The position numbers were made by a program, and so were the translations under genes. A stretch of DNA of 64,000 nucleotides from positions 620,001 to 684,000 of the forward strand of contig NZ_CP126158.1 in the NCBI RefSeq assembly GCF_030127145.1, given 5' to 3'. This document shows positions 27,435-35,235 of this stretch, one piece after another. This DNA comes from Halobaculum halobium (lineage in GTDB: Archaea; Halobacteriota; Halobacteria; Halobacteriales; Haloferacaceae). The notes under the pieces were generated by a model. That model was not told the origin of the DNA, ran no database searches, and saw only the letters and a program-made list of their open reading frames with translations. Position 1 is the stretch's first letter. The number at the start of each line of letters is the position of its first letter.

Positions 27435-28256
27435 ATGACCGGCACGACGGACGACCCCGACCCCGGCGGACCGGTCGGCCGCGGGTCGGACTCCACGCTC
27501 TCGGCGGCACTGGCCGAGCTCGACGACGGGTGCTGCGTGCTCGTCACCGGGGACGTCTCCGACGAGGCCTACCGCGTCGCGTCGTCGCGGTACTTCGGTG
27601 CGCCCCAGCGACGACGACAGCGAGTGCTCGCACTCACCACCGGCGGTTCGGAGTCGGCGGACCCGTGGCTTCCCGACGGCGTCGACACTGCGGACGACGA
27701 CGCCGCGGTCGTCCGTCTCGACGGGGCGGTGCGGGATCCGGTCGCGGCATCCGATTCGGACGGCCCCGGTCCCGACGCCGGACCGGACCGATTCGATCTC
27801 GACGGGGGCGGGCCTGGCGGAGGCGACTCCACCGCGGGCGACGGGACCGGAGCGTCCGACCACGAGACGGCCGATGGGGAGCCAGCGGCCGTGCGAGAGG
27901 CTCTGCTGGACGCCATCGAGGAGGTCGACACCGAGCCGCCGAACCGGCTGGGTCTTCGCGTCGGCGTGTTCCGGGTCGACATGCTGTGTGCGACGCTGGG
28001 GAGCGACGCGACCCAGTCGTTGTTGGGTGACGTGTCGCAGACGACCCGCGACCGAGGCGGGATGGCGCACTTTCACCTCCCCCGCCCCACCGACGGTGAC
28101 CCTCGATCGGATCCCGTGGTCTCGGAGTTCGTCGACCTCCTGGGCGACGACCTCGACGTGATCGTCGAGCTTCGGTGTCGGGAGTCGACGGCCGCCCCCG
28201 AGGAGCGGTGGCACATCATCGACTGGGGAACGACCGAGTGGAACGCGCTCCGATGA
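27435..28256 (+). CDS. DUF7504-like protein, partner of the CHAT protease
   Basis: 273 residues from MTGTTDDPDPGGPVGRG; an earlier in-frame start at 27390 is less likely. The N-terminal part reads as a RecA-like strand-loop (DDGCCVLVTGDVSDEAYRVA ... RRRQRVLALTTGG) but with no Walker A lysine. A ~70-residue Asp/Gly/Pro-rich linker (about 90-150) precedes a C-terminal domain with NRLGLRVGVFRVDMLCATL and HFHLPRPTDG and a final ERWHIIDWGTTEWNALR. It looks like the haloarchaeal DUF7504 group as I remember it; this needs an HMM search. Only four bases separate it from the CHAT gene, so the two proteins are probably produced together. Possible sensor or regulator; function unknown. Confidence 0.72.
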   Translation: MTGTTDDPDPGGPVGRGSDSTLSAALAELDDGCCVLVTGDVSDEAYRVASSRYFGAPQRRRQRVLALTTGGSESADPWLPDGVDTADDDAAVVRLDGAVRDPVAASDSDGPGPDAGPDRFDLDGGGPGGGDSTAGDGTGASDHETADGEPAAVREALLDAIEEVDTEPPNRLGLRVGVFRVDMLCATLGSDATQSLLGDVSQTTRDRGGMAHFHLPRPTDGDPRSDPVVSEFVDLLGDDLDVIVELRCRESTAAPEERWHIIDWGTTEWNALR

Positions 28257-28260
28257 CCAT

Positions 28261-30597
28261 ATGACGCCACGAGACACCGGGATATCGACAGACGAGAAAC
28301 CCGAGGCAGCGGTGCGACTCGTCCCGGCACGGGGGCGCGGACCGGGGGCGTTCGAGATCGTCGACTCCATCGAGGAGGTCCGGCTCCCGGTCGCCGTAGA
28401 GGGATCGGATGGCGGGGCCCGGCCGACCGCGACGCGGCTGTCAAGTGCAGACCGGTTCAACGCCCCGGTCGACGGCTGCTGGGCTGTCGAAGCGACGGCG
28501 GTGACGCCGCTGTGCACGGCCGACGTGTACGTCCGGGACGCCGAGAACGCGGTCGTCGCCACGGCGACGGCGGAAGCGCCCGCTCGGGTTCCGCCGGGGC
28601 CGCACGTCCTGGAGCTGTCGACGGCGCCCGTGAAGACGTACGTCGCGGTCGACGGGCCTGCGCGCGTCTCCTACGAGGACCGGTACCCACGGGTCTCGCT
28701 GGACGTTCCCGAGGCCGGTATCGGATCCGGCGTGGGTGCGCCCGGTGCCGCCGCCGCGGCCGGCGCGAACGGTCGCGCCCGAGACGACGCCGAAACCGGC
28801 CGGATCTTGCTCGGCGCGCGCTCGCGACGCATGTCGCCGGCGGGGACGGTGACAGTTCCGGACACGCAGGCGGGGCTCGCGCGGGCGATCTCGACGTTCG
28901 GGTCGGCGCTGGCGACCACCTCCCCGGAGCGGTCGTTCCCGACACTCCGGGGCCATCCGCCGCTGGTCGAGCGCGGCGAGACGTTCGAGGCACCGCAATT
29001 CGTCGAGCGCGTCGACACCGGGGTCACGCTCGGCCTGCCGTTCACGTACGACGCGTTGTTCTCTGCGACGCCGCTCGCGTTCTACCTCGCCGCAGACGTC
29101 GAGGAGCGCGCCGAGCCGGTTCTTCGAGCGGGCGACTACCGACTGGACCTGCCGCGGGACCCGGATGCCCTTGCGGCCGCCCTCGGCGATCTCCTCCGCC
29201 ACTGCTTCACCCTCGACTGTGCAACGCGGGCGTGCTCGGTCGGGCTGTACGACGTGGACCTCCACGTCCACGAGGTGTTGACCGAGCGCCTCGATCCCCC
29301 GTGGGCGGAGTGGTACGAGGCCGACCTGAGCGAACGCACCGCGGCGTATCTCGAGGTGCCGACCGAGGAGACGCTTGACTGTCTCGACTGGCCGCACACG
29401 ACCGATGTGGTGCCCGTCGTCGAGAACGCCTCTGCCCTGTCGTTCCTCGCGGCCGACCTCTCGGTGGTTCGCTCGCCCCCGCCGGAGACCGACGCGACGA
29501 GCGACGGCGGCGTGACCGAACTCGACGACTTCGTCCGCGCGTCCCGGGAGGCGACTCGAGATGCGGCGCTGACGCGGAGCACGCGCGAGGGCGGCACCTC
29601 GAACGGCGCTGGCGTCGACGCCGGTATCGACGCCGTCAGGGGTCCCACCCAGAACGCGCTCGACGATTCGGAGTCGATCGTGACTCCCCAAGCGGCCGAC
29701 AGCATCGCACAGGCGTGGATCGGGCCGGGGTTCCCGATGCGCGCGGCCAAGCCGACCGTCGAGGCGTACCGTCGACGCCTCGATCGGACACCCGCGGAGG
29801 ACCTCACCATCGGCGTCACCGTCGTCTGCAACGACGAGGCGATGGTCGACGAGCTGGGGGACACATACGGCTTCCGCGATCACGTCACCTTCGACATCCG
29901 CGAGGAGCGCGACCTGACGGTCGAGGAACTGCGCGATGTGCTCGCGGAACCCCACGACTTCTTCCACTACGTCGGCCACGTCGACGAGCGCGGGATGGAG
30001 TGCGCCGACGGCTTCCTCGACCTCCGTGGCCTCGAAACGACCGGGGTCGACGCCTTCCTGCTCAACGCGTGCACATCATATCAGCAGGGGATGGGGCTGG
30101 TCGAGGCGGGCGCGCTCGGCGGCGTGGTGTCGCTCACTGACCTGCCGAACTCGATGGCGACGCGGGTCGGACGCGACCTCGCGCGGCTGTTCGACGCCGG
30201 GTTCCCGCTGTATGCGGCGCTCGACGTGGTCGGGACGGGTCCGTTCGCCGAGAGCGCGTACAGCATCGCGGGAGATCCGATGGTGCAGTTGTGTCAGTGT
30301 GCGACAGGAGCGCCGATGTTGGTTACTGTGGAGGTCGTGAATAGTTCGATGTCAACACTTCAGGCAATGTTCTATCCGACTAGGCGCTTCGGTCTTGGTA
30401 CAATGTCAAATCCGTTGTTTGAGGATGATAACGTCCAATACATCTCTTCTGGGACATCTATGGAAGTATCCTCTCAAACTGAATTGTTAAATGATAAGAT
30501 GGACTTCGCCAGATCGCCGATCAGAATTGATGGAACACTCTATTGGTCGGATGAGGCAGACTTAGTCAATATTGCACAATCTACGGACCTGCAGTAG
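28261..30597 (+). CDS. CHAT-domain (caspase-like) protease
   Basis: 778 residues. The C-terminal third is a CHAT peptidase domain (about 490-680): the histidine motif DFFHYVGHVDERG (His569/His573) and the cysteine motif DAFLLNACTSYQQG (Cys604) form the caspase-type dyad, followed by GVVSLTDLPNSMATRVGRD and a DPMVQL element. The first ~480 residues are beta-rich and unrecognised, with an Ala/Gly linker near 160 and a DDFVRASREATRDAAL segment near 420. After codon ~680 the DNA becomes AT-rich and the protein becomes Ser/Asn-rich (MLVTVEVVNSSMSTLQAMFY), unlike the rest. No signal or membrane segment, so it is cytoplasmic. Operonic with the DUF7504-like gene; its 3' end overlaps that of a convergent membrane-peptide gene by 17 bases. 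Confidence 0.85.
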   Translation: MTPRDTGISTDEKPEAAVRLVPARGRGPGAFEIVDSIEEVRLPVAVEGSDGGARPTATRLSSADRFNAPVDGCWAVEATAVTPLCTADVYVRDAENAVVATATAEAPARVPPGPHVLELSTAPVKTYVAVDGPARVSYEDRYPRVSLDVPEAGIGSGVGAPGAAAAAGANGRARDDAETGRILLGARSRRMSPAGTVTVPDTQAGLARAISTFGSALATTSPERSFPTLRGHPPLVERGETFEAPQFVERVDTGVTLGLPFTYDALFSATPLAFYLAADVEERAEPVLRAGDYRLDLPRDPDALAAALGDLLRHCFTLDCATRACSVGLYDVDLHVHEVLTERLDPPWAEWYEADLSERTAAYLEVPTEETLDCLDWPHTTDVVPVVENASALSFLAADLSVVRSPPPETDATSDGGVTELDDFVRASREATRDAALTRSTREGGTSNGAGVDAGIDAVRGPTQNALDDSESIVTPQAADSIAQAWIGPGFPMRAAKPTVEAYRRRLDRTPAEDLTIGVTVVCNDEAMVDELGDTYGFRDHVTFDIREERDLTVEELRDVLAEPHDFFHYVGHVDERGMECADGFLDLRGLETTGVDAFLLNACTSYQQGMGLVEAGALGGVVSLTDLPNSMATRVGRDLARLFDAGFPLYAALDVVGTGPFAESAYSIAGDPMVQLCQCATGAPMLVTVEVVNSSMSTLQAMFYPTRRFGLGTMSNPLFEDDNVQYISSGTSMEVSSQTELLNDKMDFARSPIRIDGTLYWSDEADLVNIAQSTDLQ

Positions 30598-30718
30598 AAG
30601 TCGCATTTGCCAAAGCATTCCCGGCACTCGACAACAACAGCACGAGCGTGAACAGCGCGCCCATCATCCGCGGGTGGTTAGCCAACCATTCCGACATTGT
30701 GGCGTCGTCTTCGGACAT
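30581..30718 (-). CDS. DUF7503-like single-pass membrane peptide (45 residues)
   Basis: A 45-codon ORF too short for routine calling. The N-terminus MSEDDATMSEWLANHPRM is acidic, a hydrophobic segment MGALFTLVLLLSSAGNALA spans about 20-38, and the end is NATSTAGP. The pattern (acidic head, NHPRMMG before the membrane segment, GNA...A, terminal GP) is what I recall for haloarchaeal DUF7503 peptides. It has its own promoter (TATATT on the minus strand, + coordinates 30750-30755) and a strong Shine-Dalgarno GGAGGTG just before ATG (30721-30727). It faces the CHAT gene tail to tail, overlapping 17 bases. A single membrane pass with N-terminus inside is likely. Substrate or effector of the protease is a hypothesis. 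Confidence 0.78.
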   Translation of the reverse strand: MSEDDATMSEWLANHPRMMGALFTLVLLLSSAGNALANATSTAGP

Positions 30719-30720
30719 TA

Positions 30721-30755
30721 CACCTCCACCAACTGATGGTTTTTAATTGAATATA
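30721..30755 (-). promoter_or_regulatory. TATA box and strong Shine-Dalgarno of the DUF7503-like peptide
   Basis: Minus-strand TATATT (30750-30755) lies 32-37 bases before the start codon, and GGAGGTG (30721-30727) ends two bases before it. An SD this complete is rare among haloarchaeal genes in this window, most of which look leaderless, so translation of the peptide may be efficient or specially controlled. Confidence 0.6.
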
Positions 30756-30852
30756 CCGGAAAGATTCTGATAATATTAAGCAAGAACCAAAGAACGATAT
30801 TTTGAATATATAAACGACCACTCGAGTCGGGCCGACGGCCGGGTGGCACACC

Positions 30853-30860
30853 TTTTATAC
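30853..30860 (+). promoter_or_regulatory. TATA box of the aMBF1 gene
   Basis: TTTTATAC ending 23 bases before the ATG; same octamer and near-identical spacing as before aroC. Consistent with a leaderless transcript. Confidence 0.75.
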
Positions 30861-30883
30861 CGCACACCGCGCTAGGTCGAAGT

Positions 30884-31411
30884 ATGCCCCAGTGTGAGAT
30901 GTGCGGCGCGGAGAAGGCGTCGCTCACCACCACGAAAGTCGAGGGCGCGGAGCTGGAGCTGTGCTCCGACTGCTCCGACTTCGGCACCGAGGTCCGCACC
31001 GAGAGCACCTCCTCGACCTCGACGAAGTACTCCACTTCCTCGTCTTCGTCTTCCTCGTCGAACTCCGGGAGTTCCGGCTCCTCGTCATCCTCCTCGTCGT
31101 CGCAGCGCCGGCGCGACATGTTCGACGACATGGAGACGGTCGTCGGCGACTACGACGAGCGGATCCGACAGGCGCGCGAGACCACCGGCATGAGTCAAGA
31201 GGACCTCGCGAAGGACATCAACGAGAAGGCCTCCGTCATTCGGAAGCTGGAACGCGGAGACATCCTCCCCTCCGACGACGTCCAGCAGAAGCTCGAAAAG
31301 AAGCTCGGCATCTCGCTGGTCGAGGGCGAGTCCGTCGACGACGCCGACTGGGAGGGCTCCTCCTCGGGAAGCATGACTCTCGGCGACGTGGTCAAGCGCA
31401 ACGACGGCTAA
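30884..31411 (+). CDS. Archaeal multiprotein bridging factor aMBF1
   Basis: 175 residues. The N-terminal zinc ribbon uses Cys4/Cys7 and Cys27/Cys30 (CEMCGAEK ... LCSDCSDFG). A long Ser/Thr-rich spacer of about 40 residues separates it from the Cro/C1-type helix-turn-helix (about 85-145): YDERIRQARETTGMSQEDLA and EKASVIRKLERGDILPSDDV. aMBF1 is conserved in archaea and binds 30S subunits or the transcription machinery. Haloarchaea often pair it with tpiA, which lies 51 bases downstream here. The start is fixed by the TATA box. Confidence 0.92.
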   Translation: MPQCEMCGAEKASLTTTKVEGAELELCSDCSDFGTEVRTESTSSTSTKYSTSSSSSSSSNSGSSGSSSSSSSSQRRRDMFDDMETVVGDYDERIRQARETTGMSQEDLAKDINEKASVIRKLERGDILPSDDVQQKLEKKLGISLVEGESVDDADWEGSSSGSMTLGDVVKRNDG

Positions 31412-31462
31412 CGTTCGCCGCGAACGAAGCGACTTTTCGCTCCCCGGCGCGTGGTGGGTAGT

Positions 31463-32122
31463 GTGACCGACTCCGACACCCTGATCCTCGTCAACCTGAA
31501 GGCGTATCCGTGCGACCCCGTCGAGATCGCCGAGACGTGCGCGGCCGTCGCCGACGACACCGGCGCACGCGTCGCCGTCGCCCCCCAGGCGGCGCACCTC
31601 GCGGCCGTCGCCGACACCGGCGTCGAGACGTGGGCCCAACACGTTTCGCCCGTCGAACACGGCAGCCACACCGGTTCGACGCTCGCTGAGGCTGTCGCCG
31701 ACGCGGGCGCCACCGGGACGCTGATCAACCACTCCGAGAACCGCCTGAAGCTGGCGGACATCGACGCCTCCCTCGCGGCCGCAGAACGCGCCGATCTGGA
31801 GACGTGCGTCTGCGCGAACAACCCCGCGCAGTCGGGCGCGGCCGCCGCGCTCGGTCCCGATGCCGTGGCCGTCGAACCGCCGGAACTCATCGGCGGCGAC
31901 GTGTCGGTCGCGAGCGCTGACCCGGCCATCGTCGAGGACTCCGTCGCCGCCGTCGAGGCGGTCGACGCCGACGTGGACCTGTTCTGTGGCGCCGGCGTCT
32001 CGACCGGCGAAGACGTCGCCGCAGCCGGCGAGTTGGGCGCGACGGGCGTCCTCCTCGCCTCCGGCGTCGCGAAGGCGGACGACCCCGAGGCGGTGCTTCG
32101 CGATCTGGTCTCGGGAGTGTAA
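31463..32122 (+). CDS. tpiA: Triosephosphate isomerase
   Basis: 219 residues; interconverts glyceraldehyde-3-phosphate and DHAP. Archaeal short-form TIM: Lys in LVNLKAYP, the His in [11 protein letters not shown], the catalytic Glu in [10 protein letters not shown], and the phosphate loop at [12 protein letters not shown]. Shorter than bacterial TIM (~250), as usual for archaea. Starts GTG at 31463 ([13 protein letters not shown]) in preference to GTGs at 31451/31454, which would add four non-conserved residues. Confidence 0.93.
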   Translation: MTDSDTLILVNLKAYPCDPVEIAETCAAVADDTGARVAVAPQAAHLAAVADTGVETWAQHVSPVEHGSHTGSTLAEAVADAGATGTLINHSENRLKLADIDASLAAAERADLETCVCANNPAQSGAAAALGPDAVAVEPPELIGGDVSVASADPAIVEDSVAAVEAVDADVDLFCGAGVSTGEDVAAAGELGATGVLLASGVAKADDPEAVLRDLVSGV

Positions 32123-32126
32123 CCGG

Positions 32127-32486
32127 CTACTCCCGCGTGCGCTCCTGTTGGCGCTCGGCCTGCTTGTCGACCTCCCGGAGCGCCTGTTCCTGTTCGCTCT
32201 TGGCGATCCCGCCGGCCTCCGCGAACCGCCCCTCGTACTGCCACGCGGGCACGAGCGACCACCCGTCGCCCTCTCCGCCGTCGCCGCTGTCGCCGCCCTC
32301 GCCACCGCTGCCGCCGGCGCGGTCGCTCAGGGCCGCTCGAAGCCGGGCGATCAGGAGCGCGAGGACCAACGCGATCGTCGCCCCGGCGAGTGCGATACCG
32401 ATCCGCTCGTCGACGTTCCAGAGCACAGCGGCGACGGCGGGACCGATCAGGAGGGACGCGAGGACCAACGCGGCTGCTCGTCGCAT
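32127..32486 (-). CDS. Two-helix membrane protein with acidic cytoplasmic tail
   Basis: 119 residues. Two hydrophobic helices (about 4-22 and 29-47) separated by a short NVDERIG turn, then a Gly/Ser/Asp linker and a C-terminal WSLVPAWQYEGRFAEAGGIA segment followed by a charged helix EQEQALREVDKQAERQQERT. Haloarchaeal conserved unknown. The WxxxPxWQYEGRFAEAGG part appears to be a conserved soluble motif. Convergent with tpiA (4-base gap). Confidence 0.72.
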   Translation of the reverse strand: MRRAAALVLASLLIGPAVAAVLWNVDERIGIALAGATIALVLALLIARLRAALSDRAGGSGGEGGDSGDGGEGDGWSLVPAWQYEGRFAEAGGIAKSEQEQALREVDKQAERQQERTRE

Positions 32487-32576
32487 AGTGGACCGTGCCG
32501 CCGTTGGCGCAAAGGCGTACCGCCGGGTCAGTCGGTTCGAGCCTGACTGGCCCGACCGGATCAGGCCGGTCGAGAG

Positions 32577-33314
32577 CTACCCTTGCCGAACGTCGTGTTC
32601 GAGGGTCCCGACGCCCTCGACCTCGACCTCGACGCGATCGCCGTCGGAGAGGGGACCGACGCCGGCGGGCGTCCCGGTCGCGACAACGTCTCCCGGTTCC
32701 AGCGTCATGTACGTCGTGATCTCTTCGACGAGGTCGGGAATGGAGAACATGAAGTAGTCGCGCGAGGACGACTGCTTCGTCTCGCCGTTCACCCGGAGTT
32801 CGACGGCCGCGTCCTCGGGGACGTGGTCGGGGTCGGCGATGCAGGGCCCGATCGGCGCGGCGCCGTCGAACGCCTTGCCGCGGACCCAGTTTTGCTCCTT
32901 GTTCTGGTCGTCGCGATTCGACACGTCGTCGAGACAGGTGAACCCCGCGACGTACGCCATCGCGTCTTCTGCGGCGACGTTTCGCGCCTGCTGACCGATC
33001 ACGAACGCGATCTCCGCCTCGTGGTCGACCCGGTCTTTCCCGGCCGGCAGCGTGACCGTCGAGTTCGGATCCGCGACGGCGTTCGGCGGCTTGAGGAACA
33101 ACAGCGGTCGGTCGGGGACGTCGTTGCCGAGCTCCTCCGCGTGGTCGGCGTAGTTGCGTCCCACGCAAACGATCTTCGACGGCTCACAGGGAGCGAGCAG
33201 GTCGACGCCGTCGTCGGTGGTGTCGTACGTCTCACCGCCCGCGGCGACGACGCCCTCGTCGTACGTGCCGCGTCGAACGGTACCTGCCGGGTCGCGGATC
33301 CGTGCGTAGCGCAT
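32577..33314 (-). CDS. Fumarylacetoacetate hydrolase family protein
   Basis: 245 residues from MRYARIRDPAGTVRRGTYDE. FAH-fold metal-dependent hydrolase/decarboxylase: IVCVGRNYADHAEELG, the metal-binding Glu triad in DHEAEIAFVIG, VAGFTCLDDVSNRDDQN, and TLEPGDVVATGTPAGVG. In archaea and bacteria the family includes acylpyruvases, oxaloacetate decarboxylases and 2-hydroxyhepta-2,4-diene-1,7-dioate isomerases; the substrate is not deducible. The ATG at 33314 gives the conserved start; longer readings are antisense noise. Confidence 0.88.
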   Translation of the reverse strand: MRYARIRDPAGTVRRGTYDEGVVAAGGETYDTTDDGVDLLAPCEPSKIVCVGRNYADHAEELGNDVPDRPLLFLKPPNAVADPNSTVTLPAGKDRVDHEAEIAFVIGQQARNVAAEDAMAYVAGFTCLDDVSNRDDQNKEQNWVRGKAFDGAAPIGPCIADPDHVPEDAAVELRVNGETKQSSSRDYFMFSIPDLVEEITTYMTLEPGDVVATGTPAGVGPLSDGDRVEVEVEGVGTLEHDVRQG

Positions 33315-33561
33315 TAGCGTCGATTCGGTCAGGCGGTGCTTAGGCGTTGTGAGTCTTCGGCAGGCGACCCATGGCGCCGCCGGAGTGAACTGAACGTGCC
33401 GGCCGCCCGCTTCCACCTCCGTACTGAATGCAACTCGTATGGGAATGGATGTGCTCCCGCGCGCTCGCACAGCGGTTACTCCACTGGATACCGCCCTCCT
33501 ATAGATACCGCAGCCGCCGAGACACAGGTGAGAGTATCGAGACCGCACGGCCGGCGGCGGG

Positions 33562-35064
33562 TCACCGAACGGTCGCGTCGGTGATCCGCGCGAGCCTGTC
33601 CGCGACGGCGTCGTCGAGGCCGGCCTCGGTCGCCCGCCAGCGCCAGTTCCCGTCGGTCGTCCCGGGGGTGTTGAAGCGGGCGTGGCTGTCGAGACCGAGC
33701 AGGTCTTGCATCGTCGTGACGGCAAGCGTCGCCTCCGAGTTCCACACCGCCTCGATCAGGTCCCACTCGATCTCGACGCCGTCGGTCCCGAGATTGTAGT
33801 GCAGGCAGTCGCGCTGTCGATCGTCGAGCGACTCGTAGTAGCCGACGGCCGTGTCGGTGTCGTGCGTCGACGAGTATGCGACGCAGTCCTCGGGATAGTG
33901 CATCGGCTGGTAGAGGTGTCCCTGCTGGCACCAATCCGCGTACTGCGGAACGCGCATCCCCGGGAGGTCGAACGCCTCGCGCAGCGACGCGCTCTCGGCG
34001 TCGAGAAAGCCCAGGTTCTCCGCGACGAAGGGGAGGCGGCCGAACTCCTCGCGCACGGCCTCGAAGAACGCGTCGCCGGGCCCCTCGCGCCACTCGCCAT
34101 CGGCGGGGTCGTCGCTGTCGGCCGGGATCGCCCAGAACTCGTCGAACCCCTTGAAGTGGTCGAGGCGGGCGTACTCGACCATGTCGAACAGCCGGTCGAG
34201 CCGATCGAGCCACCACCCGTAGCCGGTTTCGGCGAGGCGGTCCCAGTCGTACACCGGGTTGCCCCAGCGTTGTCCGGAGTCGCCCATGTTCGGGGGGACC
34301 CCCGCGACGGCGGCGGGGCGGCCGTCGTCGGTCAGATCGAACGCCTCGGGCGCCGCCCACACGTCCGCGGAGTCGAGGGCGACGTAGATCGGCAGGTCGC
34401 CGAGGATCTCGATCCCGCGGTCGGCGGCGTACGTGCGCAGGTCGCGCCACTGGCGGTCGAACGTCCACTGACAGAACGCCCGGAAGTCGACTTCGTCGGC
34501 GAGGTCGTCGCGGTAGTCGGCCAGCGCCTCGGGGTCGCGCGTCCGGACTGGCTCGGGCCACTCCGTCCACAGCCGCCCGTCGAACTCGGCTTTGAGCGCG
34601 CGAAACAGCGCGTAGTCCGCGAGCCAGTCGGCCTCCCGTTCGCGGTAGTCGGCGAACGCCGCCAGCGCGTCGTCGCCCGCGACCTCGCCGACTCGGTCGA
34701 ACGCCGTCCGGAGTCGGTCGAGGGTGAACGATTCGACGGCGTCGTAGTTGACCTCGTGCGGGGAGAATTCGACGCCGGTCGCCCCGTCGGGGTCGACCTC
34801 GTCTTCGGAGAGATACCCGCGGTCCACGAGGTCGGTGAGGTCGATCAACAGGGGATTCCCGGCGAACCCGGAGAACGTCTGGTACGGGGAGTGGCCGTGG
34901 ACGCCGACGGTCGGCCCGAGGGGACACACCTGCCAGATCGACTGGTCGCCACGATCGAGAAAGTCGATGAACGAGCGTGCGCCCGCGCCCATGTCCCCGA
35001 TCCCGTGGGGTCCGGGCAGCGCAGTGGGGTGGAGCAGGACGCCGCTTCGTCGGTCGAACCGCAT
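33562..35064 (-). CDS. malQ: 4-alpha-glucanotransferase (GH77)
   Basis: 500 residues from MRFDRRSGVLLHPTALPGPHG. Amylomaltase moving maltodextrin segments between glucans. GH77 features: GDQSIWQVCPLGPTVGVHGH and SPYQTFSGFAGNPLLIDL near the N-terminus, catalytic-barrel ARLDHFKGFDEFWAIP, PFVAENLGFLD, and AYSSTHDTDTAVGYYESL. Length is the short bacterial form. It is transcribed away from the GT4 glycosyltransferase; the intervening 171 bases carry direct repeats and a palindrome that may be shared regulatory sites. Confidence 0.93.
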   Translation of the reverse strand: MRFDRRSGVLLHPTALPGPHGIGDMGAGARSFIDFLDRGDQSIWQVCPLGPTVGVHGHSPYQTFSGFAGNPLLIDLTDLVDRGYLSEDEVDPDGATGVEFSPHEVNYDAVESFTLDRLRTAFDRVGEVAGDDALAAFADYREREADWLADYALFRALKAEFDGRLWTEWPEPVRTRDPEALADYRDDLADEVDFRAFCQWTFDRQWRDLRTYAADRGIEILGDLPIYVALDSADVWAAPEAFDLTDDGRPAAVAGVPPNMGDSGQRWGNPVYDWDRLAETGYGWWLDRLDRLFDMVEYARLDHFKGFDEFWAIPADSDDPADGEWREGPGDAFFEAVREEFGRLPFVAENLGFLDAESASLREAFDLPGMRVPQYADWCQQGHLYQPMHYPEDCVAYSSTHDTDTAVGYYESLDDRQRDCLHYNLGTDGVEIEWDLIEAVWNSEATLAVTTMQDLLGLDSHARFNTPGTTDGNWRWRATEAGLDDAVADRLARITDATVR

Positions 35065-35107
35065 CGACTGTGCTCTCACGGGCGAGCGGTATCAAGTATC
35101 TGGTCGC

Positions 35108-35155
35108 GCACCGTGCATCGGATCGCGAATCTGGCCGTGCACCGTGCATCGGATC
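35108..35155. repeat. Two 17-base direct repeats, 31-base period, between malQ and glycosyltransferase
   Basis: GCACCGTGCATCGGATC occurs at 35108-35124 and again at 35139-35155. Each copy contains the palindrome GTGCAT/CACCGTGC-like core. The spacing, about three helical turns, and placement in the divergent promoter interval suggest an operator for a carbohydrate regulator. Confidence 0.6.
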
Positions 35156-35166
35156 ACGCTCGGCTT

Positions 35167-35180
35167 GATCCTGCAGGATC
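35167..35180. promoter_or_regulatory. 14-base perfect palindrome upstream of the GT4 gene
   Basis: GATCCTGCAGGATC is a perfect inverted repeat 12 bases after the second direct repeat and 56 bases before the glycosyltransferase start. Candidate dimeric-regulator site; no known consensus was recognised. Confidence 0.4.
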
Positions 35181-35235
35181 GTTCCGCCGGGTCGACGCCA
35201 AGTGACTAAGTACCGCACCCGCGATAGCCAACTCG

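Noticed and set aside
35108-35155. A CRISPR-like reading of the two direct repeats
   Set aside because: Only two copies, 14-base spacer, in a promoter; no cas genes in the window.
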